5,975 nt of DNA from an uncultured Selenomonadaceae bacterium (GCA_945637225.1 CALZDE010000131.1:1-5975), one strand, 5' to 3'. Positions 1 to 5,975 are shown, counted from the first letter of the stretch. A program made the numbers and translations. The notes: generated from the sequence alone by a model not told the origin.

Positions 1-984
1 GCTGTTCATGGTCTTAACAGCTTCTACTGGATAGTTACCGCTTGCAGTCTCACCACTGAGCATAATAGCGTCAGTACCATCCATAATAGCATTAGCTACG
101 TCAGAAACCTCTGCACGGGTAGGACGTGGATTGGTAGTCATGGACTCTAACATCTGAGTTGCAACGATAACAATCTTGCCCGCCTGACTGCACTTCTTGA
201 TGATATCCTTCTGAATGATTGGAACCTCCTCTGCTGGAACCTCTACACCAAGGTCACCACGAGCTACCATGATACCATCGGAAGCTTCGATAATTGCATC
301 GATGTTCTTAACACCTTCCATGTTCTCAATCTTGGAAATGATTTCCATATGACCGCCATGCTCATGAATAATCTTACGGATAGCCTCAACGTCACTTGCT
401 CTCTGAATGAAGGAAGCCGCAACGAAGTCCATATCATTTTCAACACCGAAAATAAGGTCCTTCTCATCCTGCTCAGAAATAGGTGGCAGACCAAGAGAAA
501 CACCAGGAACAGCTACACGCTTACGGTCACTCATCTTACCATCATTGAGAACCTCAGTAACAATATCCTTGCCCTTAATTTCCTTAACAGTAAGACCAAC
601 AAGACCATCGGATAAAAGAATGGTATCGCCTGGCTTTACCTCATTATAGAGGTTGTCATAATTTACATGAGCCTTGTACTTGTCACCAGGAATATTCTCA
701 TTTACCAGAGTAAATTCCTGACCCTTTTCCAGCATAACTGGGCCATCTGGGAACAGACCTAAGCGAATTTCTGGACCCTTGGTATCCAAAAGTAAAGCTA
801 CCAGCTTATCAGTCTTTGCCATAGCCGCACGAACATTGTTGATACGTCTCAGCTGTTCCTTGTGGTCGCCATGAGAGAAATTGAAGCGGGCACAGTTCAT
901 GCCATTCTCCATCAACTGCTCAATAATACCATCCTTATCGGTAGCAGGACCCATAGTGCAGACGATTTTAGTCTTCTTCAGCAT
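1..984 (-). CDS. pyk: Pyruvate kinase, N-terminal 328 residues (cut by window edge)
   Basis: Pyruvate kinase transfers phosphate from phosphoenolpyruvate to ADP, giving pyruvate and ATP in the last step of glycolysis in the cytoplasm. I translated the whole stretch by hand and it is open, with no frameshift. The start MLKKTKIVCTMGP is typical of the family. RFNFSHG (33-39) and LDTKGPE (66-72) supply the usual K+ and phosphate ligands N35, S37, D67 and T68. E72 in GPE is the residue associated with K+-dependent enzymes; K+-independent ones carry Lys there. The B domain spans roughly 73-168. The active-site signature IISKIE (215-220) holds catalytic K218 and metal ligand E220. ARGDLG (241-246) gives the second metal ligand D244, and ATQMLESM (275-282) includes T276. 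Bacterial enzymes are about 470-590 residues long, so the C-terminal regulatory domain lies outside the window. The ATG start at 984 is supported by AGGAGG 8 nt upstream. It probably has its own promoter. Confidence 0.97.
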   Translation of the reverse strand, partial: MLKKTKIVCTMGPATDKDGIIEQLMENGMNCARFNFSHGDHKEQLRRINNVRAAMAKTDKLVALLLDTKGPEIRLGLFPDGPVMLEKGQEFTLVNENIPGDKYKAHVNYDNLYNEVKPGDTILLSDGLVGLTVKEIKGKDIVTEVLNDGKMSDRKRVAVPGVSLGLPPISEQDEKDLIFGVENDMDFVAASFIQRASDVEAIRKIIHEHGGHMEIISKIENMEGVKNIDAIIEASDGIMVARGDLGVEVPAEEVPIIQKDIIKKCSQAGKIVIVATQMLESMTTNPRPTRAEVSDVANAIMDGTDAIMLSGETASGNYPVEAVKTMNS

Positions 985-992
985 TAAATATA

Positions 993-998
993 CCTCCT
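993..998 (-). promoter_or_regulatory. Ribosome binding site of pyk
   Basis: A perfect AGGAGG lies 8 nt before the ATG at 984, which fixes the pyruvate kinase start. Confidence 0.9.
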
Positions 999-1033
999 AA
1001 TATACACGTTTACTTTCGTTAATTCCTACTACC

Positions 1034-1062
1034 ATTATACATAATAAAATTAAAATTTTCAA
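1034..1062 (-). promoter_or_regulatory. Sigma-A-type promoter for pyk
   Basis: On the minus strand, TTGAAA (1057-1062, five of six consensus bases) is followed by a 17-bp AT-rich spacer and a perfect TATAAT (1034-1039). Transcription would start near 1027 and give a leader of about 43 nt carrying the AGGAGG site. The AT-rich sequence upstream of the -35 could act as an UP element. This suggests pyk is transcribed independently of the transporter operon before it, although no clear terminator separates them, so read-through is possible. Confidence 0.75.
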
Positions 1063-1091
1063 TAAGAAAACGGTTTTATAATAAATTATTT

Positions 1092-2420
1092 TTAAAATTT
1101 TGTGCTACTACTGCAACATTGTTTCAATTTACGATTTTTTAGCATGCCTATACCATAAAAATACGTCATGGATTCAAAACCATACACCACAATATATGCC
1201 ATCCACAGACCATGATTTCCCCAAATTGGAAGAAAACACTGCTGACAGGCAAAAAATACAAGTGCCGCCACCAGCATCATATTACGTATGTATACAGTAT
1301 AGCTTGTAGCCGTATACACCCCATAAAGCAGTAATCCTGCCCCTGCGGTAAGAGGATGAATAGCAGGATAAATAACGTATTCTCTAGCCAAAGCCAAAAT
1401 TTCCGCCTGATTTGTCATGAACTGCAGGAAAAAGCTGCCACCTGCAAAACAGATAAAAGCAGAAATTATAGCAAAAATCCACATACACCTCATGCCTACT
1501 GCTATGGTATTTTCCAAAAGCTCCAAGTTGTCCGCACCCCATGCCTTGCCAGCAAACACGCTGACACCATTTGCCATGCCATCTAAAAAGAAGGAGATTA
1601 TAAACACCAGTTCTAAAAGTACCGCATTAGCCGCTAATACCTCAGTCCCCAGTGAGGTCCCTGCTTCAGTGAATAAGTTGTTTATAAATAATAAACAGGC
1701 AGTACGTATCATTAAATCCCTCTGAATACGGAGAATTTTTCCAAAGGCACTAAAATTTTTCACTTCTGCCATAAACTTATCATGTAGATAAAATCTGCGG
1801 GATTTCACTACTGCCCATATTCCAGCCATAAGCCCATACCCTTGAGCAATAACCATAGACCACGCCACACCATCCACATCCATGCCCATGATAAAAACGG
1901 TAACAAAGCTCAAAGCAATATTTAATACGTTCATAGAAATCTGCATAAACATTACTTTTTTGATGAGCATTTGCCCCATGAGCCACCCCAGCACCACATA
2001 ATTCAGAAATACGAGCGGAGCACCGATAATGGCAATATCAGAATAAACCTTCATCAAAGCCAAAACATCATCGGATGGGTGCATAAAATCTGCATACCAT
2101 TCAAAAAGAAGCGGATAAAGAATTATAAACAATATGCTGATGATAACCGCCAAAAGAAATGGTCTCAGCAAAGCCACCACTCTATCCACCAATCTTTTCG
2201 TTCCGACTGACTGTGCAGAAAACGATGTAGTAGCAACTCTCAGAAAGCCAAAAAGCCAGTATACGTTATTGAAAAAAATAACGGAAAGAGCCACCGCCGC
2301 AATATAATCAGCAGTGGGCATTCTTCCCATCATAGCAGTATTAGCCGCCCCCAAAAGCGGTTGTGTTGCCGTAGACAGCATAAACGGTATTGTTACCTTT
2401 AAATAGTCCTTCGTTGTCAT
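1092..2420 (-). CDS. MATE-family efflux transporter, DinF-like
   Basis: This is a polytopic membrane exporter of the MATE superfamily, which uses H+ or Na+ gradients to expel organic cations, toxins or metabolites. From the chosen start it has 442 residues, normal for the family, and appears complete with about 12 hydrophobic segments. The N-terminal PLLGAANTAMMGRM (21-34) and the segment FLRVATTSFSAQSVG (59-73) match the DinF branch. The family's usual TM1 aspartate (VDTA in DinF relatives) is Asn here (N27, codon 2340-2342). Two in-frame ATGs compete: 2426 lies only 4 nt after GAGG (2431-2434), while 2420 lies 10 nt after it and forms an ATGA overlap with the stop of the upstream ATPase. 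I prefer 2420; starting at 2426 would add two residues. The tight coupling implies joint expression with the ABC importer genes. The exported substrate cannot be deduced. Confidence 0.9.
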   Translation of the reverse strand: MTTKDYLKVTIPFMLSTATQPLLGAANTAMMGRMPTADYIAAVALSVIFFNNVYWLFGFLRVATTSFSAQSVGTKRLVDRVVALLRPFLLAVIISILFIILYPLLFEWYADFMHPSDDVLALMKVYSDIAIIGAPLVFLNYVVLGWLMGQMLIKKVMFMQISMNVLNIALSFVTVFIMGMDVDGVAWSMVIAQGYGLMAGIWAVVKSRRFYLHDKFMAEVKNFSAFGKILRIQRDLMIRTACLLFINNLFTEAGTSLGTEVLAANAVLLELVFIISFFLDGMANGVSVFAGKAWGADNLELLENTIAVGMRCMWIFAIISAFICFAGGSFFLQFMTNQAEILALAREYVIYPAIHPLTAGAGLLLYGVYTATSYTVYIRNMMLVAALVFFACQQCFLPIWGNHGLWMAYIVVYGFESMTYFYGIGMLKNRKLKQCCSSSTKF

Positions 2421-3424
2421 CTGCATAATTCCTCATCTGTTACGGGATAATGACAGGCTACGTAATGATTATAATCTAATTCCTGTAAAACAGGCTTTTC
2501 TGTACGGCACTTATCAGCACATTTATAACAACGGTCCTGGAATGGACAGCCGGCAGGCATATCAAGTGGAGACGGAATATCTCCCTGCAATGTTTCAATA
2601 GTAAAATTATCCTTGGTTGCTACTGGGAAAACCGCCTTTAAAAGTGCCCTTGTATATGGATGACGTGCATTATCCAGCTTATCACCGTCAATTTTTTCCA
2701 TGACATTGCCGAGATACATTACCGCTACACGCTGAGCGAACATGGAAACAAGTGCCAAATCATGGCAGATAAAAAGATAGGTAATTCCTCTCTCCTGCTG
2801 TAATTTCACCAAAAGCTTAATAACTGTATCCTGTACTGATACATCAAGTGCACTGGTAGCCTCATCACAGGCAATAATCTCCGGCTGTAATGCCAATGCT
2901 CTGGCAATAGCTACACGCTGACGCTGACCGCCTGACATATTATTAGGGTATCTGTCTGCAAAATCACCCGGCAGTTCTACCATTTCAAGAAGCTCTCTTG
3001 CCTTTTCATCTATTTCAGACTTTTTGATGAGATTAAAATTCAAAAGCGGTTCGCAGATGATGTTTTTTACCTTCATTTTGGGATTGAAGGCGGCAGTAGG
3101 GTCCTGAAAAACCATCTGAATATGGCGGTAATTCTGTCTCTTTTCCTCGCCTGTCAGCTTTGTAATATCCTTGCCATGAAAAACAATTTCGCCTGAGGTC
3201 GGAGCATGTATATTCATAACAGCCTTCAAAAGCGTAGTCTTGCCACAGCCGGACTCACCTACAATAGCGATGGTTTCTGCTTTTCTCACATTAATGCTGA
3301 CATTATCACAGGCAGTAAGAAATTTACCGCCAGCCACAGGAAACTTCTTGGTTATATTCCTGATGTTCATGATAATTTCTGAATTATGAGCATCGTAAGG
3401 TACATGATTTACTGTATCAGGCAT
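2417..3424 (-). CDS. Peptide/nickel-class ABC transporter ATPase, OppF/DppF-type
   Basis: This is the second nucleotide-binding subunit of a family 5 (peptide/nickel) ABC importer; it hydrolyses ATP on the cytoplasmic face. Numbered from the preferred ATG at 3424 (335 residues): Walker A GESGCGKTT at 56-64, Q-loop glutamine at 107 (FQDPTAAFNP), signature MSGGQRQR at 163-170, Walker B IIACDE at 183-188, D-loop SALD at 191-194 and switch His at 221. All catalytic positions are intact. The C-terminal oligopeptide domain follows HPYTRALL (255-262) and carries cysteines at 293, 299, 306 and 324 plus an extra one at 302. The family pattern binds a [4Fe-4S] cluster in some characterised relatives. 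A longer reading begins with TTG at 3439, but that TTG overlaps the GGAGG (3433-3437) that sits 8 nt before the ATG at 3424, so the ATG is the better start. The stop overlaps the MATE start by ATGA. Confidence 0.93.
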   Translation of the reverse strand: MPDTVNHVPYDAHNSEIIMNIRNITKKFPVAGGKFLTACDNVSINVRKAETIAIVGESGCGKTTLLKAVMNIHAPTSGEIVFHGKDITKLTGEEKRQNYRHIQMVFQDPTAAFNPKMKVKNIICEPLLNFNLIKKSEIDEKARELLEMVELPGDFADRYPNNMSGGQRQRVAIARALALQPEIIACDEATSALDVSVQDTVIKLLVKLQQERGITYLFICHDLALVSMFAQRVAVMYLGNVMEKIDGDKLDNARHPYTRALLKAVFPVATKDNFTIETLQGDIPSPLDMPAGCPFQDRCYKCADKCRTEKPVLQELDYNHYVACHYPVTDEELCR

Positions 3425-3479
3425 AACGACGGCCTCCAATCTCAGGTACAGAGCCTAAAAGCTTCTTGGTATAGGCTTC
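3417..3479 (-). other. Displaced C-terminal coding tail of the NikD/DppD-type ATPase
   Basis: Twenty codons plus TGA in the -1 frame relative to the upstream gene encode EAYTKKLLGSVPEIGGRRYA, a recognisable end for this ATPase family. It has no start codon of its own and would only be translated after a frameshift at the A run (3480-3483), or if the run really has five As. The tail overlaps the ATG of the next gene by 8 bp, as expected for an intact, tightly packed operon. Confidence 0.75.
3433..3437 (-). promoter_or_regulatory. Ribosome binding site deciding the OppF-type ATPase start
   Basis: GGAGG ends 8 nt before the ATG at 3424. It lies inside the out-of-frame tail of the preceding ATPase gene. 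If that gene's frame were restored, ribosomes finishing it would stop just past this site, a normal arrangement for translational coupling. Confidence 0.75.
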
Positions 3480-4207
3480 TTTTGATTTTTAATTACGTCC
3501 TCCGTATTGCCGTATTCCACTACCCTGCCACCAGCCATAACCATGATTTTATCTGACATATAGGCAGCTACACCGATGTTATGAGTAACAACAATCATGG
3601 AAGCACCGCCCTTTTTAATTATATTCATCAGTTCCTTAACAATCTGTGCCTGTGTGGTAACATCAAGAGCAGAAGTAGGCTCATCAGCTAAAAGCAATTT
3701 AGGGTGAAAGGTAATCGCCATAGCAATGCCGACACGCTGACGCATACCACCACTTAATTCAAAGGCATAGGAATTAAGTATATTCTCCGGGTTAGGAAGA
3801 TTCATGCGTGCGAGCATATCTATCGCCCTCTGCTTTGCTTCCTCCTTGCTCATATCACTGTGCGTGCGGATATATTCAATATACTGATGACCGATTGTCT
3901 GCACTGGATTCATCATGGCACCACTGTCCTGAAAAATCATGGAAACATCCTTGCCACGTAAATCCAGCCAGTCACTATTAGAAAATTTCAGTAAATCCCT
4001 GCCCGCAAAATTAATATCACCGTTACTTACATGACCGCCAGCAGAAAGACAGCCTAATATAGCACGTATAACCGTAGTCTTGCCACTGCCCGACTCGCCT
4101 ACAATGGTAAGTACCTCACCTTCATTCAAAGTGAAATTAACATCCTGAACAGTAGGCTTAGGATTTGCTCCATAGGAAATATCAAGATGTGCAACATCTA
4201 AAAGCAT
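3455..4207 (-). CDS. Peptide/nickel-class ABC transporter ATPase, NikD/DppD-type, C-terminus frameshifted
   Basis: This is the first nucleotide-binding subunit of the importer, and it reads as 250 residues. Walker A is GESGSGKTT (37-45), Q-loop Q93, signature LSGGMRQR (151-158), Walker B LLLADE (171-176), D-loop SALD (179-182) and switch His H209, so the ATPase core is complete. The segment after the Q-loop glutamine is DSGAMMNP rather than the usual DPxxxLNP. AGGAGG (4216-4221) lies 8 nt before the ATG. The end is odd. After NQK (241-243) the frame runs KPIPRSF and stops at TAG (3455-3457), while the -1 frame continues with EAYTKKLLGSVPEIGG, matching the family's H-x-Y-T-x-x-L-L tail, to a TGA at 3417-3419. 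One A is apparently missing in the four-A run at 3480-3483. The restored protein would have 263 residues, close to NikD, and would overlap the next start by 8 bp. A true indel, a sequencing error and recoding cannot be told apart here. Confidence 0.9.
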   Translation of the reverse strand: MLLDVAHLDISYGANPKPTVQDVNFTLNEGEVLTIVGESGSGKTTVIRAILGCLSAGGHVSNGDINFAGRDLLKFSNSDWLDLRGKDVSMIFQDSGAMMNPVQTIGHQYIEYIRTHSDMSKEEAKQRAIDMLARMNLPNPENILNSYAFELSGGMRQRVGIAMAITFHPKLLLADEPTSALDVTTQAQIVKELMNIIKKGGASMIVVTHNIGVAAYMSDKIMVMAGGRVVEYGNTEDVIKNQKKPIPRSF

Positions 4208-4215
4208 GCCTTTTT

Positions 4216-4221
4216 CCTCCT
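4216..4221 (-). promoter_or_regulatory. Ribosome binding site of the NikD/DppD-type ATPase
   Basis: A perfect AGGAGG lies 8 nt before the ATG at 4207 and only 7 nt downstream (minus strand) of the base of the hairpin at 4229-4264, so folding of that hairpin could influence access to it. Confidence 0.85.
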
Positions 4222-4228
4222 AAAATAC

Positions 4229-4264
4229 CATAATAAGGGCGAAGTCTCCCCCGCCCCTACCATG
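4229..4264 (-). other. 16-bp intergenic RNA hairpin with GAGA tetraloop, possibly a REP-like element
   Basis: On the minus strand, CATGGTAGGGGCGGGG (4249-4264) pairs without interruption with CTTCGCCCTTATTATG (4229-4244) around the loop GAGA (4245-4248). I count 11 Watson-Crick and 5 G-U pairs. GAGA fits the stable GNRA tetraloop class. The G-U pairs become A-C mismatches on the plus strand, so the structure fits RNA made from the operon strand. The GC-rich core stands out from the AT-rich surroundings. It is not a classic terminator: no T tract follows, and the next gene's ribosome binding site lies 7 nt beyond. It may protect the 3' end of the binding-protein mRNA, partly stop transcription, or be one copy of a dispersed palindromic repeat. 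Only one copy is in the window. Confidence 0.65.
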
Positions 4265-4313
4265 TTTATGAATGAGAGTTAAATGCCAAAAATAGTATTA
4301 ATACAGACTATAA

Positions 4314-5915
4314 TTATTTGCCTGCTGGCTTAATGAGATTAGTTACCCAGTAATAGTCGGAAGGATACATCTTTACACCAGCCAGAGCCTTATTGTTAAT
4401 AATATTAGTCTGTGGATAACCTAAGAACAGAGCCGCACCGTCATCCATCAATACCTGCTGAATCTGCATGATGAGGTCACGACGCTTGGACTTGTCGAAC
4501 TCAACAGCCAGCTGAGCAAACAGTTCATCAGCCTTAGCACTGCTATAGCCAGAGCCATTCTGTGGATTGTCTCCATTTACGTTAGTTCTCCAGTACCAGT
4601 TCAGGAACACCTCTGGGTCGCCAGTGTTTGCAGTAGTGATATTGGAAATTAAGAGGTCATATTCGCCCTTGATACCCATGTTATCAATCAGATTGTAGTC
4701 AACGGAATTAATATTAATCTTCACGCCCAGCTTCTTCATATCAGCCTGAACAGCCTCGGCATAAAGAGGAAGCTCCGCACGGCTATTATACACAACGAAA
4801 TCAAGAGCTAATTCCTTACCGTTCTTCATGCGGATACCTTCAGCATTCTTCTCAGTCCAGCCAGCTTCGTCAAGAAGTTTAGCAGCATTCTCTGGATTGT
4901 AAGCATTTGGATCGGTCAGCTGGTCAAAGCCATAATCAAGGGATGGTGGAATTGGAGCCTTGCCTGGCAGGAAGGTACCCTTTAAGAGAACCTCATTATA
5001 GGTCTTGCGGTCACAGCCCTGAATGAGAGCAGCACGAACCTTTGGATCAGAAAGAATGTGGTCTGGCTTCTGATTCAAGCGGGCAACAACTACACGCAAG
5101 GAAGAAATTTCATCAATCTGGAACTTGTCATTCCCCTTGAAAAGGTCAATATCACCAGCCGCAATATTAACAGCCATATCTACCTCGCCGGACTGCAGGG
5201 ACATAGCACGGGTATTAGGGTCGTCAATAGAAGGAATTTCAACAGTCTCGAATGGAACCTCAGCATAGTAATTTGGGTTCTTCTTCATTACAGCCTTTTC
5301 CTTTACGAAAGACTCTACTACATAAGGACCAGTACAAATAGGGCCTTCCTTTGCAAAATCACGACCTGCTTCCTCAGCAGTAACATCTACAATGATAAAG
5401 AGAGGGTCAGCTACGAAACCAGGCAGATTTGGCAGAGGCTTCTTTGTCTTAATAACAAGGTTCTGACCGTCAGCAGTAATGCTGTCATACTCAAAGAAAG
5501 TAGCCGCACGATTATTCTTAGCAAAAGCACGCTCAATAGACTTCTTAACAGCGTCAGCAGTAAGCTTGTTGCCATTGGAGAACTTTACATCATCGCGGAT
5601 ATGGAATGTCCATGTGAGATGGTCCTCGCTGATTTCCCACTTATCAGCCAGCCAAGGCTGAATGTTCATCTTCTCGTCAAACTTAGTAAGACACTCGCCC
5701 AAGCCATAACGCATAACTACCCAGCCGAAGAAATTCTGAGTTGGCTCTAAAGTATCAGCAAAATTGGTAACGCCTACCTTCAAAATGCTCTGCTCAACAG
5801 CCGCACTCTTGCCGGTATCTCCACCGCCACAGCCAGCGATAATACCAGCTGCCATAATACCGCAGACACCTAAAGCAATAGCCTTAGCCAGCTTCTTTAC
5901 TTTGAAAAAAGTCAT
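4314..5915 (-). CDS. ABC transporter substrate-binding lipoprotein, family 5 (peptide/nickel class)
   Basis: This is the extracytoplasmic binding component of a peptide/nickel-class importer, 533 residues and full length for the family. The N-terminus is a lipoprotein signal: basic residues (K5, K7, K8, K11), a hydrophobic stretch, then the lipobox IAGC with the lipidated Cys at 29, followed by GGG. The family 5 signature region spans about 90-115 (ADKW to the motif FHIRDDVKFSNG). TGPY (195-198), the segment DDPNTRAMSLQSGEVD, YNPENAAKLLDEAGW and TANTGDPEVFLNWYW are typical of SBP_bac_5 proteins. The TGDP stretch looks more like peptide binders; I do not see the tryptophan-glycine motif (RTWG/QTWG) that carries ligand contacts in NikA and CntA. 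The substrate therefore stays open: peptide, metal chelate or other. AAGGAG (5925-5930) lies 9 nt before the ATG. It probably heads the operon. The two permease genes usually found next are absent. Confidence 0.95.
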   Translation of the reverse strand: MTFFKVKKLAKAIALGVCGIMAAGIIAGCGGGDTGKSAAVEQSILKVGVTNFADTLEPTQNFFGWVVMRYGLGECLTKFDEKMNIQPWLADKWEISEDHLTWTFHIRDDVKFSNGNKLTADAVKKSIERAFAKNNRAATFFEYDSITADGQNLVIKTKKPLPNLPGFVADPLFIIVDVTAEEAGRDFAKEGPICTGPYVVESFVKEKAVMKKNPNYYAEVPFETVEIPSIDDPNTRAMSLQSGEVDMAVNIAAGDIDLFKGNDKFQIDEISSLRVVVARLNQKPDHILSDPKVRAALIQGCDRKTYNEVLLKGTFLPGKAPIPPSLDYGFDQLTDPNAYNPENAAKLLDEAGWTEKNAEGIRMKNGKELALDFVVYNSRAELPLYAEAVQADMKKLGVKININSVDYNLIDNMGIKGEYDLLISNITTANTGDPEVFLNWYWRTNVNGDNPQNGSGYSSAKADELFAQLAVEFDKSKRRDLIMQIQQVLMDDGAALFLGYPQTNIINNKALAGVKMYPSDYYWVTNLIKPAGK

Positions 5916-5934
5916 GATTTTTCGCTCCTTTTAT

Positions 5935-5943
5935 ATTATATCA
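5935..5943 (-). promoter_or_regulatory. Possible extended -10 promoter before the binding-protein gene
   Basis: TGATATAAT on the minus strand is a perfect -10 with the TGn extension; no good -35 lies at the right distance. Transcription would start near 5928-5929, only about 14 nt before the ATG and at the edge of the AAGGAG site. That is unusually short, so the match may be chance in AT-rich DNA or a promoter giving a minimal leader. If real, the binding protein is the first gene of its transcript. Confidence 0.35.
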
Positions 5944-5947
5944 CAAA

Positions 5948-5962
5948 ATGTAAAAAATACAT
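5948..5962. promoter_or_regulatory. Small inverted repeat upstream of the operon, candidate operator
   Basis: ATGTA-N5-TACAT is a perfect 5+5 bp inverted repeat with an all-A (plus strand) spacer. It sits just upstream of the possible extended -10, at about -19 to -33, where a repressor could block polymerase. It matches no regulator site I know, and repeats of this size arise easily in AT-rich DNA. Confidence 0.25.
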
Positions 5963-5975
5963 CTTTTTTATATAA

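Noticed and set aside
264..503. A 79-codon minus-strand frame within pyruvate kinase
   Set aside because: Pyruvate kinase reads uninterrupted through this stretch in another frame with all its motifs; this is a shadow, not evidence of a frameshift.
1063..1091. Possible terminator between the MATE gene and pyk
   Set aside because: Only a 4-bp A-T stem (AAAA/TTTT) around CCG is visible; there is no GC-rich stem with a T tract. Termination here is unproven.
1076..1091. PerR/Fur-like AT-rich site upstream of the pyk promoter
   Set aside because: Only half of the PerR-type consensus matches; the other half does not, and such half matches are expected in AT-rich DNA.
1780..1986. A 68-codon minus-strand frame within the MATE gene
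   Set aside because: It overlaps the MATE coding sequence in another frame, has no recognisable domain, and is best explained as a shadow.
4288..4311. Weak hairpin followed by Ts just after the binding-protein stop (ATAGT/ACTAT with the palindrome GTATTAATAC inside)
   Set aside because: The stem is only five mostly A-T pairs with a long loop, too weak for a convincing intrinsic terminator; at most a minor attenuator.
5058..5750. A 230-codon open frame on the plus strand
   Set aside because: It lies entirely antisense to the well-supported binding-protein gene, resembles no family I know, and I found no ribosome binding site support; it is a shadow of the real coding frame.

Overview
The window is 5,975 bp of AT-rich DNA from a low-GC, Gram-positive-type bacterium (Bacillota). 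Strong AGGAGG-type ribosome binding sites, a sigma-A-like promoter and the style of the proteins support this. The pyruvate kinase and ABC proteins resemble those of anaerobic Negativicutes or Clostridia, but that placement is from memory and tentative. All five genes lie on the minus strand, so transcription runs from high to low coordinates. No gene-free stretch exceeds about 110 bp.

Right to left, the window holds: (1) a short upstream region (5916-5975) with a possible extended -10 and a small inverted repeat; (2) a family 5 substrate-binding lipoprotein (4314-5915); (3) a 106-bp gap holding an uninterrupted 16-bp RNA-type hairpin with a GAGA tetraloop (4229-4264); (4) a NikD/DppD-type ABC ATPase (3455-4207) whose last 20 codons have been shifted out of frame by an apparent loss of one A; (5) an OppF/DppF-type ATPase with a C-terminal cysteine cluster (start best placed at 3424); (6) a DinF-like MATE exporter (start best placed at 2420), coupled to the ATPase by an ATGA overlap; (7) a 107-bp gap carrying a good promoter; (8) the first 328 codons of pyruvate kinase, running off the left edge.

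Genes 2 and 4-6 look like one transport operon: a binding lipoprotein, two ATPases of a peptide/nickel-class importer, and a multidrug/toxin-type exporter translated in tight coupling with the last ATPase. The two membrane permeases such an importer needs are not between the binding protein and the ATPases, where they commonly lie, and there is no room for them, so they must be elsewhere or lost. The substrate cannot be read from the sequence. Pyruvate kinase appears to be an independently promoted glycolytic gene that happens to follow.

The points most worth checking are the frameshift in the first ATPase, the missing permeases, the replacement of the usual transmembrane-helix-1 aspartate by asparagine in the MATE protein, and the intergenic hairpin. 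I did not find a wholly new system.
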